Source of the DNA: Neolewinella persica DSM 23188
Lineage (GTDB): Bacteria > Bacteroidota > Bacteroidia > Chitinophagales > Saprospiraceae
Direction of reading: 5' to 3'
Length of the DNA: 64,000 nucleotides
Assembly: GCF_000373105.1 (NCBI RefSeq)
Contig: NZ_KB890427.1
Span: 1 to 64,000, forward strand
Part shown: positions 34,224 through 41,470 of the stretch, in pieces
Numbering within the stretch: the stretch's first letter is position 1
Layout of the letters: every line of letters starts with the position of its first letter
Notes under the pieces: generated by a model
What the model was told of the DNA's origin: nothing
Seen by the model: only the letters and a program-made list of their open reading frames with translations
Database searches by the model: none
Made by a program: the position numbers and the translations under genes

Positions 34224-35694
34224 GACCAGCCTGAAAATTGTTCTGGCCATAGTCCTGGCCTTTGTTGCTTTCTTATTTTACACGGCTGGTGTTTCCCAAG
34301 ATGTTCGCCCGGATGTGCTACAGATGGAGCATGCAGCTCCTCCAGAAGTATTGACCATCGCCTTTGGTAGTTGTAACCGGCAGAAAAGTCCACAGGACTT
34401 CTGGCCCACCATCGGCAAACATCAACCCGACGTCTGGCTCTGGTTAGGCGATAATGTTTATTCCGATACCGATGACATGGGCCGGATGAAGGCCGATTAC
34501 GACCAACAAAAAAATGCGCCTGAATACACGGCATTTCTGCGTGATGTCCCGCAGGTTTTTGGTATTTGGGATGACCACGACTACGGCCTTAACGATGGCG
34601 GTAAGGAGTGGACTCATAAGGACAAAGCCAAGGAGCAACTGCTGGACTTTCTGGATGTCCCGGCCGGAAATCCCGTGCGAAAACACACTGGCGTCTACCA
34701 GAGTTATACCGTTGGGGAGGGAGACCGAAGCGTAAAAATCATACTTTTGGACACGCGTTACTTTCGGGACGCCGTGGTTCCACCCACACAAAAAGGACAC
34801 CGGTATGGAAAGAACGAAACCGGGGACATCCTGGGAAATGAGCAATGGGCCTGGCTGGAACAAGAACTGACTGATAGTCCCGCAGCGGCTCACGTGATCG
34901 CAAGTAGTATTCAGGTTTTACCCCAGGAGCACGGCTACGAGAAGTGGGAGAATTTCCCTTCTGCCCGGCGGAGATTACTTGCCTTACTGGCGGCAACCAA
35001 GCCAAACATGCCGCTACTGCTCAGCGGAGACCGCCACCTGGCTGAAATTAGTGAGGTGAAAGAAGGGAATTATCCCATTTATGAAGTGACCGCCAGTGGT
35101 TTGACACATTCTTACGAAGCTGCGGATGAACCGAACAGCCACCGAATCAGTTCCTTGATCGGGGTGAAGAACTACGGTTTACTCCATTATGTCTGGAAAA
35201 CGGATGGACCGGAACTCCTCGCGGAAGTACGTGGCATCGACGACGACAAAGTACTGGCCAGCCTAAGCTTGAAACAAGACCTAATGGCTGCCGACAAGCA
35301 AGCCCTTAATCAACTAATTTACGCTAACGACCAAATGCCCGATCAACTCAAACCATGCCCCCAAAGCCCCAACTGTGTAAGTACCCAGACGGACCAGGCA
35401 GATAAGAAACGTGCCCCCATCGCCTATACCGGTAGCCTTGCCGAAGCGAAGGCTCGTCTTAAAAAGGCCGTAGACGGCATGAAGCGGACGAGGCTTAAAA
35501 CGGAGTCGGAGAACTACCTGCATTATACCTTCAAGACCTGGCCAATTCCCTTCATTGATGATGTGGAATTCCTCTTCGACGAAGAGGCTAAGTTGATCCA
35601 TTACCGCAGCGCGAGCCGGGTGGGACACAGCGACCTTGGCACTAATTCTAAACGGATGGCTAAGGTGGTGGCGGCTTATGAGGGAGTTGACTAG
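34216..35694 (+). CDS. PhoD-like metallophosphatase fused to DUF1499
   Basis: 492 residues. An N-terminal membrane anchor or uncleaved signal (LKIVLAIVLAFVAFLFYTAG) is followed by a PhoD-type phosphatase domain, residues about 45-360: IAFGSCNRQKSPQDFW, DVWLWLGDNVYSDTDD, FGIWDDHDYGLNDGG, IILLDTRYFRD and LLLSGDRHLAEISE carry the metal ligands. From about residue 375 a separate DUF1499 domain begins (LKPCPQSPNCVSTQTDQ, LHYTFKTWPIPFIDDVEFLF, YRSASRVGHSDLGTNSKRM). DUF1499 is normally a stand-alone protein, so this is an unusual fusion. Probable substrates are phosphodiesters or phosphomonoesters in the periplasm. It overlaps the upstream Pro-rich gene. Confidence 0.88.
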   Translation: MLKTSLKIVLAIVLAFVAFLFYTAGVSQDVRPDVLQMEHAAPPEVLTIAFGSCNRQKSPQDFWPTIGKHQPDVWLWLGDNVYSDTDDMGRMKADYDQQKNAPEYTAFLRDVPQVFGIWDDHDYGLNDGGKEWTHKDKAKEQLLDFLDVPAGNPVRKHTGVYQSYTVGEGDRSVKIILLDTRYFRDAVVPPTQKGHRYGKNETGDILGNEQWAWLEQELTDSPAAAHVIASSIQVLPQEHGYEKWENFPSARRRLLALLAATKPNMPLLLSGDRHLAEISEVKEGNYPIYEVTASGLTHSYEAADEPNSHRISSLIGVKNYGLLHYVWKTDGPELLAEVRGIDDDKVLASLSLKQDLMAADKQALNQLIYANDQMPDQLKPCPQSPNCVSTQTDQADKKRAPIAYTGSLAEAKARLKKAVDGMKRTRLKTESENYLHYTFKTWPIPFIDDVEFLFDEEAKLIHYRSASRVGHSDLGTNSKRMAKVVAAYEGVD

Positions 35695-35697
35695 TAT

Positions 35698-35727
35698 TTT
35701 GGTCTATTGGTCTATTGGTCTATTAGG
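35698..35727. repeat. Tandem GGTCTATT words after the PhoD fusion gene
   Basis: GGTCTATT occurs three times in a row directly after the stop of the PhoD-DUF1499 gene. It is the complement of the CAATAGACC word seen in other gene gaps (19740s, 33510s, 61160s). Confidence 0.6.
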
Positions 35728-35777
35728 ACAGTTATCTCTCTCGTTATTCTACTTCTGAGGTCTACTGCTAAAACACT

Positions 35778-36188
35778 TTGTTCTTGTCTGACAAATTCCA
35801 TAATAAAGAGCGGCTGAAGTCCCGCAAAGAGATCGGCCGGCTATTTGGCAGAGATGGGCGCGCGGTCAAATCCTATCCCATTCGGCTGGCCTATGCGGAG
35901 ACGGAAGAAATGCGGGGAACCTTCCCTTTTCAGGCGGCCTTCGTCGTCCCAAAACGCCGGTTCAAAAAAGCAGTCGACCGCAACCTGATCAAGCGTCGAA
36001 TGCGAGAGGCTTATCGTTTGCACAAACACCTGATTGGAGCACACACCGAACAGGGCGTTGTGCCCGAACAACAATATTCTCTGCTTTTTATCTACACAGG
36101 AAATGAGGAGATGCCGTTTAAGTACATTGAGCGGAAGATGAAGAGAGTGTTAGGAGATTTACAAGCGACGTTGGAGGTGAAAAGGTAA
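35778..36188 (+). CDS. rnpA: Ribonuclease P protein component
   Basis: About 136 residues. The RNase P protein signature is clear: AFVVPKRRFKKAVDRNLIKR followed by RMREAYRLHK (the RNR motif), with a preceding KFHNKERLKSRKEIGRLF. It binds the M1 RNA and helps cleave 5' leaders from tRNA precursors. No ATG exists at the N-terminus; a TTG at 35778 or the next TTG at 35784 must be used. The usual neighbour rpmH is absent, and there is no yidC/yidD, so this copy lies outside the classical cluster, as is common in this phylum. Confidence 0.92.
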   Translation: MFLSDKFHNKERLKSRKEIGRLFGRDGRAVKSYPIRLAYAETEEMRGTFPFQAAFVVPKRRFKKAVDRNLIKRRMREAYRLHKHLIGAHTEQGVVPEQQYSLLFIYTGNEEMPFKYIERKMKRVLGDLQATLEVKR

Positions 36189-36214
36189 ACTTCAGGCAAA
36201 TACTCAGACATACT

Positions 36215-36685
36215 CTAAAGTGCGATGGCCATTTTAACGTTGCAGCGAGCATACGGACTATTTCTCCCGTCAACGTCCTCAAAGCCAAGTTTTTGATATA
36301 ACCGAAGGGCCGAAGCTAGTTTATCGTTGCTCTCCAGGTATACCGAAGTTGCCCCCAGCTCTTTCGCGAGATGCAATAAAGCCTGGCCGAGCAGCAAGCC
36401 GAAGCCACGCCCCTGAACCTTGGGTGAAATACACATTTTAGCCAACTCGTAGTCGTAAGTGCTATGCTCCATTTTTAACAGTCCTCCTGTGCCAACGGGC
36501 TCACCGTCGTACTCCGCAATCAGGATATGTCCATCTTGATCCAGAAAATATCCCTGTGGGTCCCGCAAAGAAGCATAGTCGGAGTCTTCCATCGTGAAGT
36601 TTTCGCTGATCCAGGCCTCGTTGAGGTCGAACCAGGCTTTAGCGTGTGCGGGGGTGTAGGGGACGAATTGTAAGCGATTGGCCAT
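36215..36685 (-). CDS. GNAT family N-acetyltransferase
   Basis: 156 residues. The acetyl-CoA-binding motif A is LAKMCISPKVQGRGFGLLLG (Q-x-x-G-x-G), preceded by HILIAEYDGEPVGTGGLL and followed by SVYLESNDKLASALRLYQKL and GFEDVD, the normal order for GNAT enzymes. The N-terminus is FVPYTPAHAKAWFDLNEAWI. Acceptor substrate unknown; close to MarR-linked or YsnE-type acetyltransferases. Convergent with rnpA. Confidence 0.9.
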   Translation of the reverse strand: MANRLQFVPYTPAHAKAWFDLNEAWISENFTMEDSDYASLRDPQGYFLDQDGHILIAEYDGEPVGTGGLLKMEHSTYDYELAKMCISPKVQGRGFGLLLGQALLHLAKELGATSVYLESNDKLASALRLYQKLGFEDVDGRNSPYARCNVKMAIAL

Positions 36686-36853
36686 AGAAAGGGGTGTTTT
36701 GGGGAAGTAAACATTAGGCGATACGACAGCAAACTAAGTAGTGTAGGCGGCGATATTCAAGTCCACCTATAGGATTTACGGTAGTCCACCGATTTAGGGA
36801 AAGACTGATACATCGTCGGGAAGTATTGGTATGTCATGGCCTGCAACCATCCC

Positions 36854-36861
36854 TAAATTTG
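36854..36861 (+). promoter_or_regulatory. Predicted -7 box of the thioredoxin gene
   Basis: TAAATTTG is an exact TAnnTTTG match, 33 bp upstream of the ATG. A TTGG at 36826 is a weak -33 candidate with a spacing longer than ideal (25 bp). Confidence 0.5.
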
Positions 36862-36894
36862 CTTACGTAATCAATAACCTCAAAATCAATTACG

Positions 36895-37209
36895 ATGAAA
36901 GCTATTCAATCAAATAAGCAATTCAATGACTTGGTCGCCAGTGGCAAACCATTTGTTCTTGACTTTTATGCCGACTGGTGCGGCCCCTGTCAGGCGCTGC
37001 TCCCAACGGTAGAGAAATTAGCGGACGAATTTGCCGGTAAGGTGGAAATTGTAAAAGTCAATATTGATAAGCAGAGAGACCTGGCACAAAAGTTTCAGGT
37101 AAGGAGCATTCCTTCTTTGTTCTTTATGGAAAGCAATAAGATCAAAAGCAGCCTGAAAGGCATGGCTTCTGAAACGGAACTGCGGAAGCGGATTACTGCG
37201 TTGGCTTAA
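36895..37209 (+). CDS. Thioredoxin
   Basis: 104 residues, a complete thioredoxin fold: VLDFYADWCGPCQALLPTVE with the WCGPC active site, VEIVKVNIDKQRDLAQKF, the cis-Pro segment VRSIPSLFF and a C-terminal helix. Cytoplasmic (no signal). It keeps protein thiols reduced. Its own promoter and terminator bound it, so it is monocistronic. Several trx paralogues are usual in this phylum, so a symbol such as trxA is not assigned. Confidence 0.94.
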   Translation: MKAIQSNKQFNDLVASGKPFVLDFYADWCGPCQALLPTVEKLADEFAGKVEIVKVNIDKQRDLAQKFQVRSIPSLFFMESNKIKSSLKGMASETELRKRITALA

Positions 37210-37244
37210 GGTCCCTTTTATCGGTCATTATTCTAAATAATTAG

Positions 37245-37274
37245 GGCGCTATCCGGTGGGTAGCGCCTTTTTTT
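37245..37274 (+). terminator. Rho-independent terminator of the thioredoxin gene
   Basis: GGCGCTA (37245-37251) pairs with TAGCGCC (37261-37267) over a 9-nt loop and is followed by seven T. It overlaps the 3' end of the minus-strand barrel remnant. Confidence 0.9.
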
Positions 37275-37542
37275 GTGATTGAATTCGCCGCCTTAGCTGT
37301 AACCGGAATGGCCCGGCAAATTGATCACCATGAGAATCAACTTCCACTCCAAGGGCCCGGGTCTTTGACAGTTGATATGACAGACCTATGTTGAGAGATA
37401 GGTCAAAGTCGAAAATGGTATTGCTTCGAAAACGTTCTACAATAGATCCCGAAGGAATCACGAGATCATGGAGTGGCAGTACATGAAAGGTATTACCATC
37501 AGTAACCGAGCGGTCAATAAGCAGAAAGAGGTTCGCTCCCAT
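37249..37542 (-). pseudogene. C-terminal remnant of an outer-membrane beta-barrel gene
   Basis: 97 codons. The last 45 (IFDFDLSLNIGLSYQLSKTR, ALGVEVDSHGDQFAGPFRLQ, LRRRI) align by eye with the end of the barrel protein at 39426-40214 (FNLELVVSLGVIYEVTEQWS, VALEVNGQHDFARGLVGLQV, RRML): the same strand-turn-strand pattern and basic terminus. There is no signal peptide and the barrel is far too short, so this looks like the tail of a deleted paralogue. Its 3' end overlaps the thioredoxin terminator. It could alternatively be a non-coding frame. Confidence 0.5.
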
Positions 37543-37586
37543 TTAACCCTTTCCCTCCTTTAGCTCTTTCTTACTTTATCCCCCCC

Positions 37587-39299
37587 TTAGTACCGCCAGC
37601 TACTCAAATCCGCCCCCTCCGGCGCCAACACCCCCACCGTCTTAGCCCACTTCGGGATAAACATCCGGTGGTACCGCAGCCGGCTGATGGCATTAGGTTG
37701 AGTCGGGTCCCCGTTCCAGCAGTGCTCGGCACGGTCGCCGTAAGCCACTTCGCCGTTGTAGTAAGGAGTAGTGGTGGATTCCAGGAATTCCTCTGCGAGG
37801 TAGACCGCATTATTGAGATAATAATTATCCATGTCTCCGCAGTAAATATTGACCTTGCCGGCCAATTTTGGCCCGAGGGTAGCCCAATCGCGTTTCATGA
37901 TCCAGGCCAGGTCAAAGTTTTCTTTCCAGTAGCTGGCTACGGCTGGGTTGATCTTGCCCGTAGTTTTGTCCCAGATGCGTTGCGGGTAGCCATCATCACC
38001 GACTGGAGAGTACACCGCTTCCCAGATGTCCCACTGCTGCCCGCTGCGGCTTTTGCTGCCCAGCGCTTTCTCCCGCATATTCATCTGGCGCAGGGTGGTG
38101 GAGACGTGGCCGAGGCTGTCTCTCCGCCCGGGCCGGTCCGTTTTTTTGAACCCATTACCCACGTGGTAGGCATAGTCATCTTCGTAGAGATTAACGACGG
38201 TATACGCCCGGAAGTCGATCGGATCTGGGCAGGCGGCATAGCAGGTGCCGTAGTCGTCGGGGTAAAGCACCTGGGCGGCCAGGGCTTCCCAACCACCGGT
38301 ACTTCCGCCGTAGAGGAAACGTGCCCAGCCTTCTCCAATACCTCGAAATTTTTCCTCGATGTAGGGAATGAGCTCGTAGGTGATGGCATCTCCATAGGGC
38401 CCCAGGTTTTCGGAATTTACGGCGTAGCTGTCGTCGTAGTACTGGTTGGCATGTTGGATCTCGATGGCAATCACGCGGGGGAAATTCGGACCCGACCAGG
38501 CTTTGTAAAAATCGTACGCCTCCTGCTGAACGGTTCGGTTGTAGCAAGCCATACCGAAACGGGCGCTGTATTCGCAGGGCATCGACTCATCGGGTGGGGT
38601 CGTGCGGAAACCACCGAAGTCGGACGGGAAATGCCCATGGTTAACGGCCAGCGGGTACTTTACGTCGGGGTGCTTATCCCAGTCTTTAGGCAGCAGCACG
38701 TGGGCACCTAAGTACATATCGCGGCCCCAGAACTCACTCAATAGCTTAGAGCGGATCTTGATGTGCTTAATCCACTCGGTATCCTTCGCTGGCTCGATGG
38801 CGGGAATCTCTTGGTCGAAAGCCAAATCAATTACTTCTCCAGGTTTTCCACTCACGGTCACCTGAGTCGGGGTACTGATCAGGTTGCCGGGCGCGCGGTT
38901 CCATTGTTGTCCTTCTCCGCGGTCCATGGGGAGTTTTACTACGTGCCCGTCGGCGCGGTTGAAGGTCTCGTATATATGCAGTAATACTTGTGCATAATAC
39001 GTGCCGGCAGGTAATTCGGCCGGGCTGGCGATGGGGTAGCTGTCGTGGCCAGCTGAGCCCACCAGTTGCTTTTTTCCGGGCTGCCAGTCTTCTACGTCAG
39101 CGCCGATCACAATCTGCGTATTTGCACCGTCGGTGATTTGAAATCTTGGTTCCGCGTCGTTATTAGTGGAGAGCAAAACCAGCAGTCTGCCATCGAGCGG
39201 CTTATCCGCCATATTCTTTGGCAGGGTCACCGCGAAGCGGGCCTGGCCGAAGCAAAAAGAGGAAAGAGAAAGGGCGAAAAGGAGTAGTAGCAGACGCAT
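37587..39299 (-). CDS. Putative secreted esterase (alpha/beta hydrolase)
   Basis: 570 residues from the ATG at 39299, exposing a signal peptide (MRLLLLLFALSLSSFCFGQ). The upstream extension to 39374 passes through a copy of the dispersed repeat and is rejected. An N-terminal beta domain (VTLPKNMADKPLDGRLLVLL) is followed by an esterase-like alpha/beta hydrolase domain: YPLAVNHGHFPSDFGGFRTT, nucleophile elbow FLYGGSTGGWEALA (G-x-S-x-G), CGDMDNYYLNNAVYL and a late GDRAEHCWNG carrying the likely catalytic His. It resembles the esterase D/enterochelin-esterase-type hydrolases of Bacteroidota. Substrate unknown; probably periplasmic or secreted. A TATCTTGA box is about 20 nt upstream. Confidence 0.82.
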   Translation of the reverse strand: MRLLLLLFALSLSSFCFGQARFAVTLPKNMADKPLDGRLLVLLSTNNDAEPRFQITDGANTQIVIGADVEDWQPGKKQLVGSAGHDSYPIASPAELPAGTYYAQVLLHIYETFNRADGHVVKLPMDRGEGQQWNRAPGNLISTPTQVTVSGKPGEVIDLAFDQEIPAIEPAKDTEWIKHIKIRSKLLSEFWGRDMYLGAHVLLPKDWDKHPDVKYPLAVNHGHFPSDFGGFRTTPPDESMPCEYSARFGMACYNRTVQQEAYDFYKAWSGPNFPRVIAIEIQHANQYYDDSYAVNSENLGPYGDAITYELIPYIEEKFRGIGEGWARFLYGGSTGGWEALAAQVLYPDDYGTCYAACPDPIDFRAYTVVNLYEDDYAYHVGNGFKKTDRPGRRDSLGHVSTTLRQMNMREKALGSKSRSGQQWDIWEAVYSPVGDDGYPQRIWDKTTGKINPAVASYWKENFDLAWIMKRDWATLGPKLAGKVNIYCGDMDNYYLNNAVYLAEEFLESTTTPYYNGEVAYGDRAEHCWNGDPTQPNAISRLRYHRMFIPKWAKTVGVLAPEGADLSSWRY

Positions 39300-39335
39300 A
39301 ATGGATGGTTTTGGTCTGCTCAAGATAAAGCATTT

Positions 39336-39357
39336 GGCGCGGGCGCGGGTGCAAAGG
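39336..39357 (+). repeat. Dispersed repeat family: single arm upstream of the esterase gene
   Basis: GGCGCGGGCGCGGGTGCAAA followed by GGAAAGGTTGAAAGGGCAA. It lies 37 bp upstream of the esterase start codon. An oppositely oriented arm at 41202 could be its partner, which would place the barrel and agmatinase genes between arms. Confidence 0.8.
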
Positions 39358-39425
39358 AAAGGTTGAAAGGGCAATGAGAAGCCCCGTGCGGAGCCCTTTG
39401 GGCAAGAGCGTACACACGTCTTTAC

Positions 39426-40214
39426 TTACAGCATCCGCCTGACCTGTAAACCCACCAAACCCCGGGCAAAATCATGCTGCCCATTCACTTCCAGCGCAAC
39501 GGACCATTGCTCGGTTACTTCATAAATCACGCCCAGGCTGACGACCAGTTCCAGATTAAAAGAACTATTAACCTGGTTGACGCCGGCATTCGGCGAATCA
39601 AGTAAAACGCTTAAGTCTTCGCTGTGTACCCGGTTATTTACCTGGCGTTCCGTCCGGTTGTGCAGCAGTAATACTCCACCACCTACGTAAGGATGTACCC
39701 GGAACTTTTTGAGCAGGTGGTAATGCATGGATGTTTCCAGGCCAATGTTTTGCGAGCGGACGTCGGCTACCTCATACAATACCGTGGTTGAAGAGGAAAC
39801 CACCCCGCCGAAGTCTTCATTTGTTTCTGTCGGAAGACTAGTGTAGCCACCACTACTGTAGTATAGCCCGCCAGCGAAATCGAATGCGGCCAAACGACGA
39901 TGTACTTTCACATTTGCTGCGTACCAGAAGTCTGCCTCCGCTGGCTTGATCCTAAGACCAGTCGCACCGCCACGGTTAAACAGCCTGTCAACTCCCCCGA
40001 TCATCACCGTATCGAAGCTTGATCTTGGCCGTTGGCTGATCGGAACATTCTCAGGGATAAATTCAAACTGGGCGTTTTCAGTAATGACCGTTTTGTCCAG
40101 ATCTGGTGAAAAACTGGCACTGATTTCCCAGCCATTTTTTCCGGCTGATTTATTACGCTGTGCACCAAGGTTAGCGGCAGCAATGCTCAGGATCAGGAGG
40201 AGGTAAATTCGCAT
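39426..40214 (-). CDS. Outer-membrane beta-barrel protein
   Basis: 262 residues. Signal peptide MRIYLLLILSIAAANLGAQ, then alternating hydrophobic/polar strands (FWYAANVKVHRRLAAFDFAG, SQNIGLETSMHYHLLKKFRV, HPYVGGGVLLLHNRTERQ, LELVVSLGVIYEVTEQWSVA) of an OmpA/PorT-like barrel of roughly eight strands, ending in a basic LQVRRML. Function unknown. The truncated ORF at 37249-37542 seems to be a related remnant. Confidence 0.78.
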   Translation of the reverse strand: MRIYLLLILSIAAANLGAQRNKSAGKNGWEISASFSPDLDKTVITENAQFEFIPENVPISQRPRSSFDTVMIGGVDRLFNRGGATGLRIKPAEADFWYAANVKVHRRLAAFDFAGGLYYSSGGYTSLPTETNEDFGGVVSSSTTVLYEVADVRSQNIGLETSMHYHLLKKFRVHPYVGGGVLLLHNRTERQVNNRVHSEDLSVLLDSPNAGVNQVNSSFNLELVVSLGVIYEVTEQWSVALEVNGQHDFARGLVGLQVRRML

Positions 40215-40326
40215 TTTGTTGTAGGGTTAAGTTGGAAGTAAAATGATACTGATCACGGCCTTAGTATCCTATCAGACATTTTAACCATCCACTGAAAACT
40301 GAATCCTGCCGACTGAAAACTAAACC
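40215..40326. other. Gap with ACTGAAAACTGAATCC words
   Basis: No gene. ACTGAAAACTGAATCCTGCC and ACTGAAAACTAAACCCTAA occur in tandem directly before the stop of the agmatinase gene, the same word family as in 5740-5955. Confidence 0.45.
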
Positions 40327-41103
40327 CTAACTCCCCATCCGCCCCAAAACTTCCTTCATCAGTTTAGCCGCCAAAAACGCCGTCATCCCCTGGTGGTCCC
40401 GATCAGGGTTGTATTCCACGATGTCGGCACCGACGATGTTGGCGTCGAGGTTCTGAATTAGGGAGATGACTTCCCGTGAGGTTAATCCACCCGGCTCATG
40501 ATGAGACACCCCCGGCGCAAAGGCCGGGTCAATCCCGTCGAGGTCAAGCGTCAGGTACAGCGGGTTATTGAACTTCGGAATGGCCTTCAGGTCCAGGTTC
40601 CGCATCTCATGGATTTCGACGCCGAACCGTTCTGCCTGTGCTGCCTGGTGCGGGTTCAGGGTTCGGATGCCAACTTGTACCAAACGTACGGCCAGCCCGC
40701 TTTCCATAATTCGGGCAAAGGGGCAGGCGTGGGAGTATTTATCACCCTCAAATTCGTCGTACAAGTCGCTGTGCGCATCGATCTGCAGAATATCTAGCTT
40801 GGGATAATGTGCCGCGTGTGCCTTGATGATCTGGTAAGTGATGGAATGATCTCCCCCCAGCGTAAACACTTTATTGCCACCCGCCAGGTGCCTGGCGGTA
40901 ATCCCTTCAATGCTGAAGTAATCCGTGATCGGAAAATCACCGGCATCGGTAAGGCCAAGGCTGCCCAGTTCCACTCCCAGTTCTGAGGAGAGGTTCATGG
41001 AGCCGGAATGCAGGGCTTCCCGAATGAGCGCCGGTGCCTTCGCCGGGCCTTGTTGGTAAGAGGACTTTTCGTCCCAGTTGATTCCCTGGAGGATGATGGG
41101 CAT
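40327..41103 (-). CDS. speB: Agmatinase / arginase family ureohydrolase
   Basis: 258 residues. All ureohydrolase manganese motifs are present: FTLGGDHSITYQII, LQIDAHSDLYDEFEGDKYSH and YLTLDLDGIDPAFAPGVSHH, with EPGGLTSRE giving the conserved Glu. The family hydrolyses agmatine to putrescine and urea, or arginine or formiminoglutamate; the short N-terminus and PGVSHHEPGG form favour agmatinase, so the symbol is tentative. It would feed polyamine synthesis in the cytoplasm. No arginine decarboxylase neighbour is seen. Confidence 0.87.
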   Translation of the reverse strand: MPIILQGINWDEKSSYQQGPAKAPALIREALHSGSMNLSSELGVELGSLGLTDAGDFPITDYFSIEGITARHLAGGNKVFTLGGDHSITYQIIKAHAAHYPKLDILQIDAHSDLYDEFEGDKYSHACPFARIMESGLAVRLVQVGIRTLNPHQAAQAERFGVEIHEMRNLDLKAIPKFNNPLYLTLDLDGIDPAFAPGVSHHEPGGLTSREVISLIQNLDANIVGADIVEYNPDRDHQGMTAFLAAKLMKEVLGRMGS

Positions 41104-41201
41104 GGTGAATGAGTGAATAAAAGAATGGGTGAAGGAGGGAATATACCACCCTTAGCTTCGATCTGTGAGCATGTCTGGTCGAAGCTTGCCCATCCATTTA
41201 A

Positions 41202-41222
41202 CTTGTACCTGCGTTCGCGCCC
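41202..41222 (-). repeat. Dispersed repeat family: single arm, reverse orientation
   Basis: CTTGTACCTGCGTTCGCGCC is the reverse-complement form of the core with a T/A change. It lies in the gap between the divergent agmatinase and small membrane protein genes. Confidence 0.7.
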
Positions 41223-41284
41223 TTTCTAAACGGAAAGTGCGTTTGCGGATATTGATTGAGTACGATGGTTCCCCCATCAAACTT

Positions 41285-41292
41285 TACCTTTG
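41285..41292 (+). promoter_or_regulatory. Predicted -7 box only 4 nt before the start codon
   Basis: TACCTTTG (exact TAnnTTTG) ends 4 nt before the ATG at 41297. If it is the true -7 element the transcript would start at about the A of the ATG, i.e. be leaderless. Confidence 0.5.
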
Positions 41293-41296
41293 CCAA

Positions 41297-41470
41297 ATGC
41301 CAAAACAATCCACCCGCCACAGCTACAAAAGCCGCCGCGAGCGCAACGACGCCGCCGGTCGCCGGGCCAAGCAAATCCTGTTCTTCGCAATTTTGCTTGG
41401 CCTGATCCTGATCCTGCGTAATTGGCGGGAGCACTGGGCTTACCTGGAGACCTATTTCAACGGCCTCTGA
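41297..41470 (+). CDS. Small single-pass membrane protein
   Basis: 57 residues from the ATG at 41297 (a 101-codon frame from 41165 is an extension through repeat sequence). A very basic N-terminus (KQSTRHSYKSRRERNDAAGR) is followed by one membrane helix (ILFFAILLGLILILRNW) and a short tail. The stop codon overlaps the ATG of the next gene by one base, so it is translationally coupled to the GT39-like protein and may be an accessory subunit. No family recognised. Confidence 0.65.
   Translation: MPKQSTRHSYKSRRERNDAAGRRAKQILFFAILLGLILILRNWREHWAYLETYFNGL

Noticed and set aside
35695-36215. rpmH or other partners of rnpA
   Set aside because: No frame for ribosomal protein L34 was found on either side of rnpA.
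37668-38711. 347-codon ORF opposite the esterase gene
   Set aside because: Shadow frame; the minus-strand gene has signal peptide and catalytic motifs.
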